Shown: positions 26,930 through 34,804 of the stretch, in pieces
How the letters are laid out: the number at the start of each line of letters is the position of its first letter
Numbering within the stretch: the stretch's first letter is position 1
Source: JBMNCR01 sp049366695
GTDB taxonomy: Bacteria; Bacillota; Clostridia; Eubacteriales; Alkalibacteraceae
Assembly (NCBI GenBank): GCA_049366695.1
Contig: JBMNCR010000112.1
Location: 1 to 36,349 of the forward strand
Direction: 5' to 3'
DNA: 36,349 nt
Position numbers and translations under genes: made by a program
Notes under the pieces: generated by a model
The model's input: only the letters and a program-made list of their open reading frames with translations
Told to the model about the DNA's origin: nothing
Database searches by the model: none

Positions 26930-27321
26930 ATTTAATAAATTATTTATTACAATGTATTCTTATATAAAAGATTAAGTGACTAAAAAACGTTACAACCCCA
27001 AAAAAAACAACCTATTACTTGGTTTCATAATAGATTTAGGTGAATTATTTACACAATCATAAACACGCTTACAACAACACCAACTGAAAGTAGAAAAGTA
27101 GAAAGTTGGACAGGAAAAGCCTATCAAAAGATGCTATACCCAAAAACAATCCTTTTACCCAACAGAAAAACTACTAACTAGCTGAATGAATGATTAATTA
27201 TCAAACCAAGCTTTTTAAAATATTTTAGTAATTATATTTATTGTTTTTTAAAAAAGAGCTTTGAATAGCTAACTTTGAATAACTGTTCATGCGATTGCCG
27301 TGGGACTTAAAATATAAACCC
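26930..27321. other. Non-coding stretch upstream of tRNA-Arg
   Basis: No gene is seen. It includes the promoter of the RsiV-like gene, a patch of reiterated GAAAGTAGAAAAGTAGAAAG words (about 27089-27108), and a direct repeat of CTTTGAATA (27259 and 27273). Confidence 0.5.
26968..26994 (-). promoter_or_regulatory. Predicted ECF-type promoter of RsiV-like gene
   Basis: On the minus strand TGTAAC (26994 to 26989) is followed 16 bases later by ATCTT, then TTATATAAG. It shares the TTGTAACG heptamer-plus and TCTT...TATAT with the promoter before the ECF sigma gene, with a spacer one base shorter. The predicted start gives a leader of about 45 nt. This is inference from two aligned sites. Confidence 0.4.
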
Positions 27322-27349
27322 TTGAATTTCGATTATGATATGTTATAAT
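27322..27349 (+). promoter_or_regulatory. Promoter of tRNA-Arg
   Basis: TTGAAT (27322-27327) and TATAAT (27344-27349) are separated by 16 bases. The tRNA begins 25 bases downstream. Confidence 0.7.
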
Positions 27350-27374
27350 ATTATATGCACTTCAAAAAATGCAT

Positions 27375-27451
27375 GCGCCCTTGGCTCAGCTGGATAGAGC
27401 GTTCGGCTACGAACCGGGAGGTCGGGGGTTCGAATCCCTCAGGGCGCACCA
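27375..27451 (+). tRNA. tRNA-Arg (anticodon ACG)
   Basis: Cloverleaf with acceptor GCGCCCT (27375-27381) paired to AGGGCGC (27441-27447). The anticodon loop reads CTACGAA and the T loop GGTTCGAAT. The discriminator A and encoded CCA run to 27451. The ACG anticodon implies A34-to-inosine editing by TadA to read CGU, CGC and CGA. Confidence 0.97.
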
Positions 27452-27511
27452 TTATCTTATATATCATAGGTTTTAAAAGATTATGATAATGCAAATTTTT
27501 ATTTAGCCACT

Positions 27512-27538
27512 AATCACATTAATATATGTGATTTTTTT
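27512..27538 (+). terminator. Terminator of tRNA-Arg
   Basis: AATCACAT (27512-27519) pairs with ATGTGATT (27526-27533) across a 6-nt loop, followed by a run of T to 27538. It lies about 60 bases after the tRNA. Confidence 0.8.
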
Positions 27539-27539
27539 A

Positions 27540-28047
27540 ATATACAAATTTTTGTATCTAAATGTGCATATTAAACCACAGGTAAAATCATTATAAACAA
27601 TACCTCTTTTTTAATTCAATCTCATATTGTCTTAAATTCTATCCTATTTAACCTATGAATTAAATTTTGTGTAATTCACAATAATACATATAACCTATAT
27701 TTTCAATATTGCAACTCATATATTATATATCAACTCACATTTCCTATAATTCTGATTAATTCTTTTATTACTTATAACCTCTGAAATACGTATTTCAGAC
27801 TATAAACTTGTTCAATTACTAATGTCTCAATATATAAAATTACTATAGGAAAAACAAAAGAGAATATCTGTAATCATGTTATACTTAAGGTAACACATAA
27901 AATCGAAAAAACAAGATGAGTATAGAGTTTGCGAAGTTATTTTTTTTTAGATTCAAAAGTTATAAAATATTATATTATTTACTATTAGTATTCTATAGTA
28001 ATTGTATTTAGTTGTCTTTAGACACACTAAAATTTATATAAAAAATT
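27540..28047. other. Non-coding stretch upstream of ECF sigma operon
   Basis: No gene is seen. It contains palindromes at 27542-27557 (ATACAAA/TTTGTAT) and 27780-27799, and a TGTCT/AGACA dyad at 28013-28024, 24 bases before the predicted ECF -35. Confidence 0.5.
27780..27799. repeat. 20-nt perfect palindrome
   Basis: TCTGAAATACGTATTTCAGA is a perfect dyad with centre ACGT in intergenic DNA about 270 bases before the ECF promoter. It is operator-like; no T-tract follows. Confidence 0.8.
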
Positions 28048-28074
28048 TGTAACGAAATTACATTAGTACAGTCT
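28048..28074 (+). promoter_or_regulatory. Predicted autoregulatory ECF promoter
   Basis: TGTAAC (28048-28053) and GTCT (28071-28074) are 17 bases apart. This matches the general ECF pattern of an AAC-containing -35 and a GTC-type -10. The sigma factor start codon is 25 bases downstream, consistent with autoregulation. Confidence 0.55.
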
Positions 28075-28098
28075 TATATATGAAAGCGCGGTGAAGAT

Positions 28099-28569
28099 GT
28101 GGCTAAATTTGAAGAAATATATTCTGAATATTTCACAGATGTTTTTAAATATGTATTGTCATTATGTCAAAATGAATCTATGGCAGAGGAAATAACACAA
28201 GAAACATTCTTCAAAGCTTTAAATAATATAAACAAATTTAAAGGTGATTGTAGAATACGCGTTTGGTTATGCCAAATAGCCAAGAATACCTATTTTTCAA
28301 TTTATAAAAAGAACAAAAATATTATAAATAAATCTTTCGAAGAATTTAAAAACAATAATATTGAACTAGCATTTATAGATAGTGAAATATCTTTTGAAAT
28401 ACACAAGGCTCTCCATTTCTTGAAAGAGCCCTACAAAGAAGTTTTCTCTTTAAGAGTGTTTGGAGAATTATCATTTTTACATATTGCTGAACTTTTTAAT
28501 AAAACAGAAAGTTGGGCACGTGTCACATTTCACCGTGCAAAAATAAAACTCAAGGAGGACATAAAATGA
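28099..28569 (+). CDS. ECF RNA polymerase sigma factor
   Basis: This 156-residue sigma-70 family protein has only regions 2 and 4. Region 2 (about 3-70) shows YFTDVFKYVLSL, the AEEITQETFFKA core and the IRVWLCQIAKN helix for -10 recognition and melting. Region 4 (about 100-155) has a helix-turn-helix with FLHIAELFNKTESWARVTFHRAKIKL. GTG is the start, with GGTGAAG just upstream; the ATG at 28097 is out of frame. Its stop overlaps the anti-sigma start (ATGA). A predicted autoregulated promoter lies upstream. The signal is not known. Confidence 0.92.
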   Translation: MAKFEEIYSEYFTDVFKYVLSLCQNESMAEEITQETFFKALNNINKFKGDCRIRVWLCQIAKNTYFSIYKKNKNIINKSFEEFKNNNIELAFIDSEISFEIHKALHFLKEPYKEVFSLRVFGELSFLHIAELFNKTESWARVTFHRAKIKLKEDIK

Positions 28570-29267
28570 AATTATCCTGCGATATTATTAAGGATTTACT
28601 GCCACTTTATCATGATGACGTTTGTAGTGTTGAAAGTCATATCATAATTGAAGAACATTTACGGGAATGTGAAGAATGTAAAACCTTCCTGCAAAATATC
28701 GATAACGATTATTTTGTAAAAGAAGATAATCGCAAAGAAGATCAGATAAGATATAAGTCATTGAAAAGACTAAAGAAAAAGCTACTTGGGAAAAATATAT
28801 TAATATCAGTGATTTCGATACTATGTACTTTTACAGTAATTCTTGGAGGGTATTATTTAACATTCAGATATCAATTGCCAATCGATTATGTAGATAGATT
28901 AGTAAACATAACTATTGCCGATGATGAAGTTATTGATATTGTATTTAATGGAGATAATTATAGTTGCTCATATGCTTTTACTAAGACTATTTCACAAGAT
29001 GGAATAGATCAAAATATTGCATATATTTATTACACAAATTCTCTCTGGACTAAATATTTTTTTAAACCACAAAATCATAAAGAATATCAAATATCAATAG
29101 GAAATAATATAATAGTCGATTACTCTGAAAAATCTAAAATTGTAAAATATGAGCATGATATTACATCAATTTATTATCTAATAGGTAATTATTCTAATCT
29201 TTCTCAACTAGATTCTGAAGAATTCAATGAAGCAACCCAAAATGCTACTCTTCTATGGGAAAAATGA
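28566..29267 (+). CDS. Zinc-finger anti-sigma factor, membrane-bound
   Basis: This 233-residue protein has an N-terminal zf-HC2/ZAS domain (about 1-40): Cys5, then HLRECEECK with the H-x3-C-x2-C zinc motif near 31-38. A charged linker follows, then one membrane helix (about 75-97, ILISVISILCTFTVIL...), then a roughly 130-residue extracytoplasmic domain. Such proteins hold their ECF partner at the membrane and release it on an envelope signal. The ATG at 28566 follows AGGAGG and overlaps the sigma stop by four bases, so the pair is coupled. The outer domain is unlike families I know, so the sensed stimulus is open. Confidence 0.88.
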   Translation: MKLSCDIIKDLLPLYHDDVCSVESHIIIEEHLRECEECKTFLQNIDNDYFVKEDNRKEDQIRYKSLKRLKKKLLGKNILISVISILCTFTVILGGYYLTFRYQLPIDYVDRLVNITIADDEVIDIVFNGDNYSCSYAFTKTISQDGIDQNIAYIYYTNSLWTKYFFKPQNHKEYQISIGNNIIVDYSEKSKIVKYEHDITSIYYLIGNYSNLSQLDSEEFNEATQNATLLWEK

Positions 29268-29552
29268 TTTGCAAGTTTTTAAACACAAAATTTTAGTATT
29301 TTTATTTAAATTAATTATATTGTATATAATATATTACAAGTATATCGAGGGGAGCAGCAACTCCCCAAAATCTTAATATTTTTATTTTTCAGGCAAACGT
29401 TTTTGACTTACATAAACAAATTTACTACTTTTAGAACAGAAAATTTAATTTCTATTATAGCGATACTATTTTTTATTATTGTTGGTTCAGCAAACAAACA
29501 TTTTCTTTTCATCCCTACTTATTTCAAAATATTTTGATAATGTTTAGCAAGA
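29268..29552. other. Non-coding gap with a GC-rich hairpin
   Basis: About 285 bases between the anti-sigma stop and the dipeptidase-like remnant. The hairpin at 29349-29366 lies here. On the minus strand a frame reading LVNLAKHYQNILK, then a stop, then MKRKCLFAEPTII is open in short pieces. It might be decayed coding DNA, but I cannot assign it. Confidence 0.35.
29349..29366 (+). terminator. GC-rich hairpin after the anti-sigma gene
   Basis: GGGGAG / CTCCCC stem with loop CAGCAA, about 80 bases past the anti-sigma stop. The following bases are AAAATCTT, so it lacks a proper T-tract. It may be a weak terminator or an RNA-stabilising stem. Confidence 0.4.
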
Positions 29553-29684
29553 TTAACTAGACACGTGACAAAAGATTTTAAGTATACTGTTTTTCAGATG
29601 TGAATAACTTAAACATCCCTTCTCGGAGTTAATATGTTCTCTATAAATTTGTATTCCAAAATCAGAATGTGCATCAAATATCAT
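29553..29684 (-). pseudogene. N-terminal fragment resembling M19 membrane dipeptidase
   Basis: After a strong RBS (GGGAGG, 5 nt before ATG 29684) a frame of 43 codons opens MIFDAHSDFG and ends at TAA 29553-29555. The IFDAHSD start matches the metal-binding N-terminus of clostridial membrane dipeptidase (peptidase M19) proteins, which are normally over 300 residues. The rest of the gene is absent, although a +1 frame stays open briefly (VTCLVNLAKHYQNILK). I read it as a decayed gene start, perhaps fused to unrelated DNA. The match rests on a short motif. Confidence 0.4.
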
Positions 29685-29840
29685 ATTTGCCTCCCAAAGT
29701 TTTAAAATCTTTTCCTTTAATATACATGTTTATTTTTTATAATTTATATTTTATACTTTAAAAAAGATAAATCAGTAAATGTAAAAAATTTGCCATGAAA
29801 ACACAATAAAAAAATAATTATGTTGTTAAGATGTAGATTA

Positions 29841-30017
29841 TTAATTATTCTTTTTAGCTCTCAATTTATCAATAATAAACCGAGCAAATAACATACCAAT
29901 AACTGTACTTAAAAACACACCGTCAGTAAAAGGTTTTCTTGTTATACAAATGTATAATAATCTTAAGGTAATTAGAGCAAAAACTATAATAATATACTCA
30001 AATATTCTCTTTTTCAT
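29841..30017 (-). CDS. Small two-helix membrane protein (paralogue A)
   Basis: This 58-residue protein comes from ATG 30017, with AGGTGG about 5 nt upstream; the GTG at 30026 is less likely. It has two hydrophobic segments (about 7-25 and 33-49), a basic tail (KLRAKKNN), and the interhelix phrase RLLYI..TRKPF. It is clearly related to the 60-residue protein at 35519-35701, sharing MKxxxxxY, ALxxLRxxY and the interhelix Pro-Phe. The family is unknown. It lies 129 bases after the 105-residue membrane protein gene on the same strand, possibly in one transcript. Confidence 0.65.
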   Translation of the reverse strand: MKKRIFEYIIIVFALITLRLLYICITRKPFTDGVFLSTVIGMLFARFIIDKLRAKKNN

Positions 30018-30146
30018 TAAAACCACCTAAATATTGATCTCAAAATATTTAATATACTTTTCTTAGAATCATTTTTTTAATATTGCCATGAAATTTCATA
30101 CATTAATAACTATATAATAAATGAATTTTCACTAATACTACTACAC

Positions 30147-30464
30147 TTATTTGCGTTTCACTTCTTCTATTATTGAATAAAAAAGAGCACTCACTGCTAA
30201 GGCGATAGAAATAAATATAACAACATTTAGAATCCAATCAATGCTAAAAAATATGCTCATCGCTTCCATCAAAAAAATCACTGATATAGATAACATGACA
30301 ATTCCAGTGAAACGATATTCAGCTTTGGTTTTCATTTGCTTTCTATCTTCAGGCTTTCCCAATATGTACATAGTAGTCGGGATAGGGCCTTTTTCTTGAA
30401 ATAAGAATACAGAATATACAAAGGAACTTATAGAAATAATAACCAGCAGTACAGCAATCAACAT
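30147..30464 (-). CDS. Small membrane protein, three predicted helices
   Basis: This 105-residue protein has an N-terminal helix (about 2-21), a cytoplasmic or external loop GPIPTTMYILGKPEDRKQMKT, and two further helices (about 53-71 and 76-97), ending with a basic tail. The loop pattern loosely recalls DUF3784-type small membrane proteins, but I cannot assign a family with confidence. The ATG has a GGGGG purine tract about 10 nt upstream. It and the downstream paralogue A gene point the same way, away from the zinc-ribbon gene. Confidence 0.65.
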   Translation of the reverse strand: MLIAVLLVIISISSFVYSVFLFQEKGPIPTTMYILGKPEDRKQMKTKAEYRFTGIVMLSISVIFLMEAMSIFFSIDWILNVVIFISIALAVSALFYSIIEEVKRK

Positions 30465-30751
30465 ATTATTTACCCCCTATAATTAATAATTTTTATTTTA
30501 TGACTTCAACTCATTTTTACCATTATAACATATATTACCATACTTATTTATATCTTACATAATATCTCATTCTTAATACTATTTTCATTATTAATTATTG
30601 CTTTTACTAGTAACTAATAACGATTCCTAATGTGTTCAGCTTTGCAATTATAAATACCTAATATAACTTACATACAAAATTTCAATATCAGTATATGTTA
30701 TAATGAATAAATACATTATTTGTATAATTAAAAAAAGGGGGGTAAATACGT
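30465..30751. other. Divergent promoter region
   Basis: About 290 bases between the 105-residue protein gene (-) and the zinc-ribbon gene (+). It contains a TATAAT-type hexamer near 30699 that could serve the + strand gene. No paired -35 is convincing. Confidence 0.35.
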
Positions 30752-31921
30752 ATGATATTTTATGGATGGGGCAAAACCTCAAAATTAGTTTACGGTGAAA
30801 TAACCAGCCAGGTATGCGATAAATGTAGACAAAGCAATAAATACAACCTTGTACGAATAATAACTTGGTTCACACTCTTTTTCATACCTATAATACCTTA
30901 CAAGTTCAAATACTATCGGGTATGTAAAAACTGTGAATCAATGGATGAAATAAAATCATCTGAAGCACGGAAAATAATAAATAGTGAATTTTACAATGTA
31001 AAGTCTAAAAATATTATTAAGGCAATTACTAAATATTTTCTAATTATTGTCGCTATTTTTTTAATTATACTTGCTTGTGATATATTTATTGACAATGAAG
31101 AAGATCTTACAGATGTTAATTATAAAAATTTAGTTGATTGTAGTAACTCAGATTATTTTAATATTTACGATATTAACGGCAATTATAAAGCATCAATCGA
31201 ATGTAGTAATAATACAAAACGATATGATGTATTGGTCCAAGAGCTTCCTTATACTGATGAAGTAAATCAATCAGATCACATATTTACAGAATATGATTAT
31301 TATTATGAAAGAGCTGAAGACGAATTAGTTTTGGATGAAGAAGAAGCAGCAGTTATTGTAGATGACAATAATGTTACATTAAGATATTACTGGTATGATA
31401 CATATGATAATACACTTTACTGGCATACAGGTATAACAGACCTGAGTAAAATCGTTTATTCGCAGAATGAAGCCCTTTATAGCTTTGAAATGTTTGATGA
31501 GAATAATAACTCAGAATACTATGTAAGAAAATATCAAAAAAATAACGATTATAGAATGATTACTACCTTCTACGTTGGTTACAATATTGACAATGAAAAA
31601 GAACTTGTTAGCATAAACATTGATAGTTTAAATGATAATATCGTAGATCGAAATAGTATATATTATATTGAAACTAAAGAAATAACTCAAGACAGCTCAA
31701 TTAATGATATTATTAAATATATTACTTCAAATAATATCTCTCCAGACGAAGAAAGCACTTACACATATTATAATGACACAAGTATTCCTATAAAGACGGT
31801 ATATACATATTATGATTCAGAAACTTGTAATTATGAAACTGAAGAGTATCTATACACTGTAGATGAAAAGGACAATTATTATATACAATATATAAAACAA
31901 AACTACTATAAACAAAATTAA
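30752..31921 (+). CDS. Membrane protein with N-terminal zinc ribbon
   Basis: This 389-residue protein has an N-terminal zinc-ribbon domain of the zinc_ribbon_15 type: FYGWGK, then CDKC (22-25), TWFTLFFIPIIPYKFKYY, and CKNC (58-61). A membrane helix follows at about 90-108, then a roughly 280-residue acidic extracytoplasmic domain rich in Asp, Asn and Tyr. The zinc ribbon would face the cytoplasm. The outer domain is not one I recognise; it has repeated YYxxE/DYYY-like patches. AAGGGGGG lies about 9 nt before the ATG. It has its own terminator, so it is probably monocistronic. Function unknown; the architecture suggests sensing or scaffolding at the membrane. Confidence 0.75.
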   Translation: MIFYGWGKTSKLVYGEITSQVCDKCRQSNKYNLVRIITWFTLFFIPIIPYKFKYYRVCKNCESMDEIKSSEARKIINSEFYNVKSKNIIKAITKYFLIIVAIFLIILACDIFIDNEEDLTDVNYKNLVDCSNSDYFNIYDINGNYKASIECSNNTKRYDVLVQELPYTDEVNQSDHIFTEYDYYYERAEDELVLDEEEAAVIVDDNNVTLRYYWYDTYDNTLYWHTGITDLSKIVYSQNEALYSFEMFDENNNSEYYVRKYQKNNDYRMITTFYVGYNIDNEKELVSINIDSLNDNIVDRNSIYYIETKEITQDSSINDIIKYITSNNISPDEESTYTYYNDTSIPIKTVYTYYDSETCNYETEEYLYTVDEKDNYYIQYIKQNYYKQN

Positions 31922-31936
31922 CTTTTTGCTAGTCTA

Positions 31937-31970
31937 TTCAAATCACCCCTATGGGTGATTTGAATTTTTA
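31937..31970 (+). terminator. Intrinsic terminator of zinc-ribbon gene
   Basis: A 12-bp perfect stem (TTCAAATCACCC / GGGTGATTTGAA, loop CTAT) is followed by TTTTTATA. It starts 16 bases after the stop codon. Confidence 0.92.
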
Positions 31971-32017
31971 TATTATTCCGATATAATATCAATATAATAG
32001 ATAGTGGGGATAATAAA

Positions 32018-32596
32018 ATGCTCAACAAATCAAACAAATTAATAACTTCACTATTCTCAATAGTAATAGTAATTGAATGTATATTAAATTTCAGCTATGA
32101 AAGAACTTTAATTTTTTATTTGAGCTGTATACTAATAATCCTTATTATCAATTATATTTCTTACAGGCTTATATGGATAGTTAAAAGTAATTTACTAATA
32201 TTCTTTACCTATTTATACATGTTTTTATCTTTTTATATAGGTTTGTTGATTGGACTATATAGACTCGTTTGGTTTTGGGATATACTCATACACTTTTTCT
32301 CCGGCATATTACTAGTGAAATATGGGGTACTTATATGCAATTATCTTACTTATAATGATTTAATAAAAAATAAATTAAGTTTTAAAACTACTATTATTTT
32401 TCTATATTCTTCTACAGTGGTTTTACTATGGGAAGTAATAGAATTTATATGTGATAAAATTTTCTTAACTGACTATATGAATGTAAAATTAACTGGTGTC
32501 AATGATACCATGACTGATATTCTAACCGATTTAATTGCAATATTAATTACTTTATTAATATATATAAGAAAAGAAAAAAAAAGGGGGATTAATTGA
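32018..32596 (+). CDS. DUF2238/YjdF-like integral membrane protein
   Basis: This 192-residue protein has about five or six membrane helices. Its conserved polar positions match the DUF2238 (YjdF) group: WDILIHFFSGIL (about 87-98), LLWEVIEFICDKIF (about 140-153) and NDTMTDILTDLIA near the C-terminus, giving the D/H, WE..EF..D and DTxxD..xD pattern. These residues lie near helix ends and may bind metal or substrate. No function is established for the family. GTGGGG lies 8-9 nt before the ATG. Its stop overlaps the next start by one base. Confidence 0.7.
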   Translation: MLNKSNKLITSLFSIVIVIECILNFSYERTLIFYLSCILIILIINYISYRLIWIVKSNLLIFFTYLYMFLSFYIGLLIGLYRLVWFWDILIHFFSGILLVKYGVLICNYLTYNDLIKNKLSFKTTIIFLYSSTVVLLWEVIEFICDKIFLTDYMNVKLTGVNDTMTDILTDLIAILITLLIYIRKEKKRGIN

Positions 32597-33300
32597 TGAA
32601 AAAAATTATATTCGGAATAATTATTATATTAATTGTTTTACTTTTAATAGGAGGATACTTAGGTTTTGTACCTATATTATCTGATATATTGGATAAACCT
32701 AAAGATTTAGGAATTAAGTATAGTCAAGAAGACTTAAACAGTATATTTGAAAAAGCACCCTATGTTATTGAAACTGTTCCAGAAGGAACTTTAGCTAATG
32801 GTGAAAAACAATATGAAGGAAATCAAGTAATAAAAACAACATTTAGCTCAGAAGAGGTAAGTGCCTGTATATCATTAAGCAGTTGGTCTGCTAATCCATT
32901 TAAAGACGTTCAGGTTAAATTTAATGAAGATGGTACAGCAGAAGCATCAGGCAAAATTATTTTTGATAATGCTATTAATTATGCGAACAGAATTGGCTAT
33001 TCTACCAGCAAAGTAACAGATGCAATGGATAAATATAAGATACCAAAATCCAATATATCTTTTTATATATCTGGAACTTTTGAAATAAAAGATAATACTC
33101 CTAAAATAAACGTACAAACATTAAAAGTAGGAAAAATAACTGTTCCAAAAAATATTTTTAACGACGACATGGCTAATACCGTAACTAGTACATATCTCAA
33201 CAAAATACCTAATTATAAAGCAAACAATATCTCGATTGAAAATTCTCAACTTGTTTATGATGTTGCAACCCCTAAAAAAGTAATTCGAGAAGGAAATTAA
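32596..33300 (+). CDS. Membrane-anchored extracytoplasmic protein, unknown
   Basis: This 234-residue protein has an N-terminal anchor (MKKIIFGIIIILIVLLLIGG, 1-20) without a lipobox cysteine, then a domain outside the membrane. That domain contains TFSSEEVSACISLSSWSANPFKDVQVKF, then FNEDGTAEASGKIIF and a late IEDSQLVYD-like strand. The alternation of strands suggests a β-rich fold of the kind seen in cell-surface or lipid-binding domains. No family was recognised. The ATG at 32596 overlaps the preceding stop (TGATG), with GGGGGAT 7 nt upstream, so it is coupled to the DUF2238-like gene and probably works with it. A strong terminator follows. Confidence 0.65.
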   Translation: MKKIIFGIIIILIVLLLIGGYLGFVPILSDILDKPKDLGIKYSQEDLNSIFEKAPYVIETVPEGTLANGEKQYEGNQVIKTTFSSEEVSACISLSSWSANPFKDVQVKFNEDGTAEASGKIIFDNAINYANRIGYSTSKVTDAMDKYKIPKSNISFYISGTFEIKDNTPKINVQTLKVGKITVPKNIFNDDMANTVTSTYLNKIPNYKANNISIENSQLVYDVATPKKVIREGN

Positions 33301-33301
33301 T

Positions 33302-33338
33302 CAAAGCCTGCTAGGCAAATACCTAGTAGGCTTTGTTA
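33302..33338. terminator. Bidirectional terminator
   Basis: CAAAGCCTGCTAGG (33302-33315) pairs with CCTAGTAGGCTTTG (33322-33335) with one G-U pair and a 6-nt loop. It lies between the + strand gene and the convergent proS, starting one base after the former's stop. Confidence 0.85.
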
Positions 33339-33364
33339 TTATGTTAAATGTTTTCAATACAAAA

Positions 33365-34804
33365 TTAATAAGCTCTAGCAAAATAAGCCATTTCTTCAGA
33401 TTTTTCTCCGCAACATACACATTTTCCTTCACCAATAACTTCTTGTTCAAATGGTATGCATCTTAATGTTGCACCCGTAGTATCCTTTATCTTATCCTCG
33501 CACTCTCTTGATCCACACCACATAGCTTTAATAAACCCGGGATTTTCTGCAAGTTTTTCTTTGAATGCCCCCATATCTTTAGCAATAGATGTTTTCTCTT
33601 CCCTCATCTTAAGAGCTTTATTGTACATATTTAATTGGATATCCTCTAATAAATTACTAATTTCTTGCTCTAATTCATCTAAAGATACTTGTATTTTATC
33701 TCCTGTATCTCTTCTAGCAAGAATGCATTGATGATTTTCAATATCTCTTGGTCCAATTTCTAATCGTATTGGCACACCTTTCATTTCCCATTGGTTAAAC
33801 TTCCACCCAGGTGAGTAACCATCTGAGTCATCTAACTCAATACTAAACTTATCCTTTAATTTATCATTAATCTCACTTGCAGCTTGTAAAACACCTTCTT
33901 TATGTTGAGCAATTGGAATAATAGCTACTTGAATTGGTGCTATCTTAGGAGGTAATACTAAACCATTATCATCTCCATGTACCATAATCAAAGCACCTAT
34001 CAATCGAGTAGAAACCCCCCACGATGTATGATATGGAAATGACTGTTTATTATCTCTATCCAGGTAATTTATTTCAAATGCCTTTGTAAAATGCTGTCCT
34101 AAATTATGAGATGTTCCCGATTGTAAAGCCTGACCATCATGCATTAAAGCTTCCATTGTGTAAGTTGCATAAGCCCCAGCAAATTTTTCTTTTTCGCTTT
34201 TCTTCCCTACAACCATTGGTATTGCCATATATTCTTCTGCAACTTTTCTATAGATATCTAACATTTGCATTGTTTCTTCTTGAGCTTCATCGTAAGTTTC
34301 ATGAAGAGTATGCCCCTCTTGCCATAAAAACTCAGATGTCCTTAAAAACGGTCTTGTAGTCTTTTCCCATCTTACTACACTACACCATTGGTTATATTTA
34401 AAAGGTAGTTGTCTATAGGTATTTAACCACTTTGAATACATACTACAAATAATAGTTTCAGAGGTAGGTCTTATACACAACCTTTCTCCTAATTCTTTAT
34501 TTCCACCATGAGTAACCCATGCCACTTCTGGAGCAAATCCTTCCACATGTTCTTCTTCTTTTTTTAGTAAGCTCTCTGGAATAAGAAGTGGAAAGTACAT
34601 ATTTTGATGTCCTGTTTCTTTAAACTTTTTATCATACTGATTTTGTATATTTTCCCATATTGCATATCCATATGGTCTGATTACCATAAATCCTTTTACA
34701 GGTGAGTAATCTACTAATTCTGTTTTTGATATAACATCTGTATACCACTTTGCAAAATCCTCATTCATTGGTGTTATTGCTTCTACCTTTTGTTTCTTTC
34801 CCAT
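33365..34804 (-). CDS. proS: Prolyl-tRNA synthetase, archaeal/eukaryal type
   Basis: The class II synthetase charges tRNA-Pro. At 479 residues it is the short type (ProS type 3) lacking the editing insertion of the long bacterial form. Evidence includes the N-terminal ITPMNEDFAKWYTDVI, the motif-1 region YSPVKGFMVIRPYGYAIWE, motif 2 around LPFKYNQWCSVVRWEKTTRPFLRT, QEGHTLHETYDEA, and a C-terminal zinc-like CxxCG cluster (CVCCGEKSEEMAYFARAY). AAGGAGG lies 7 nt before the ATG. Expression is under a proline-specific T-box, but about 400 bases of extra leader containing a repeat element separate the T-box terminator from the start codon. Confidence 0.96.
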   Translation of the reverse strand: MGKKQKVEAITPMNEDFAKWYTDVISKTELVDYSPVKGFMVIRPYGYAIWENIQNQYDKKFKETGHQNMYFPLLIPESLLKKEEEHVEGFAPEVAWVTHGGNKELGERLCIRPTSETIICSMYSKWLNTYRQLPFKYNQWCSVVRWEKTTRPFLRTSEFLWQEGHTLHETYDEAQEETMQMLDIYRKVAEEYMAIPMVVGKKSEKEKFAGAYATYTMEALMHDGQALQSGTSHNLGQHFTKAFEINYLDRDNKQSFPYHTSWGVSTRLIGALIMVHGDDNGLVLPPKIAPIQVAIIPIAQHKEGVLQAASEINDKLKDKFSIELDDSDGYSPGWKFNQWEMKGVPIRLEIGPRDIENHQCILARRDTGDKIQVSLDELEQEISNLLEDIQLNMYNKALKMREEKTSIAKDMGAFKEKLAENPGFIKAMWCGSRECEDKIKDTTGATLRCIPFEQEVIGEGKCVCCGEKSEEMAYFARAY

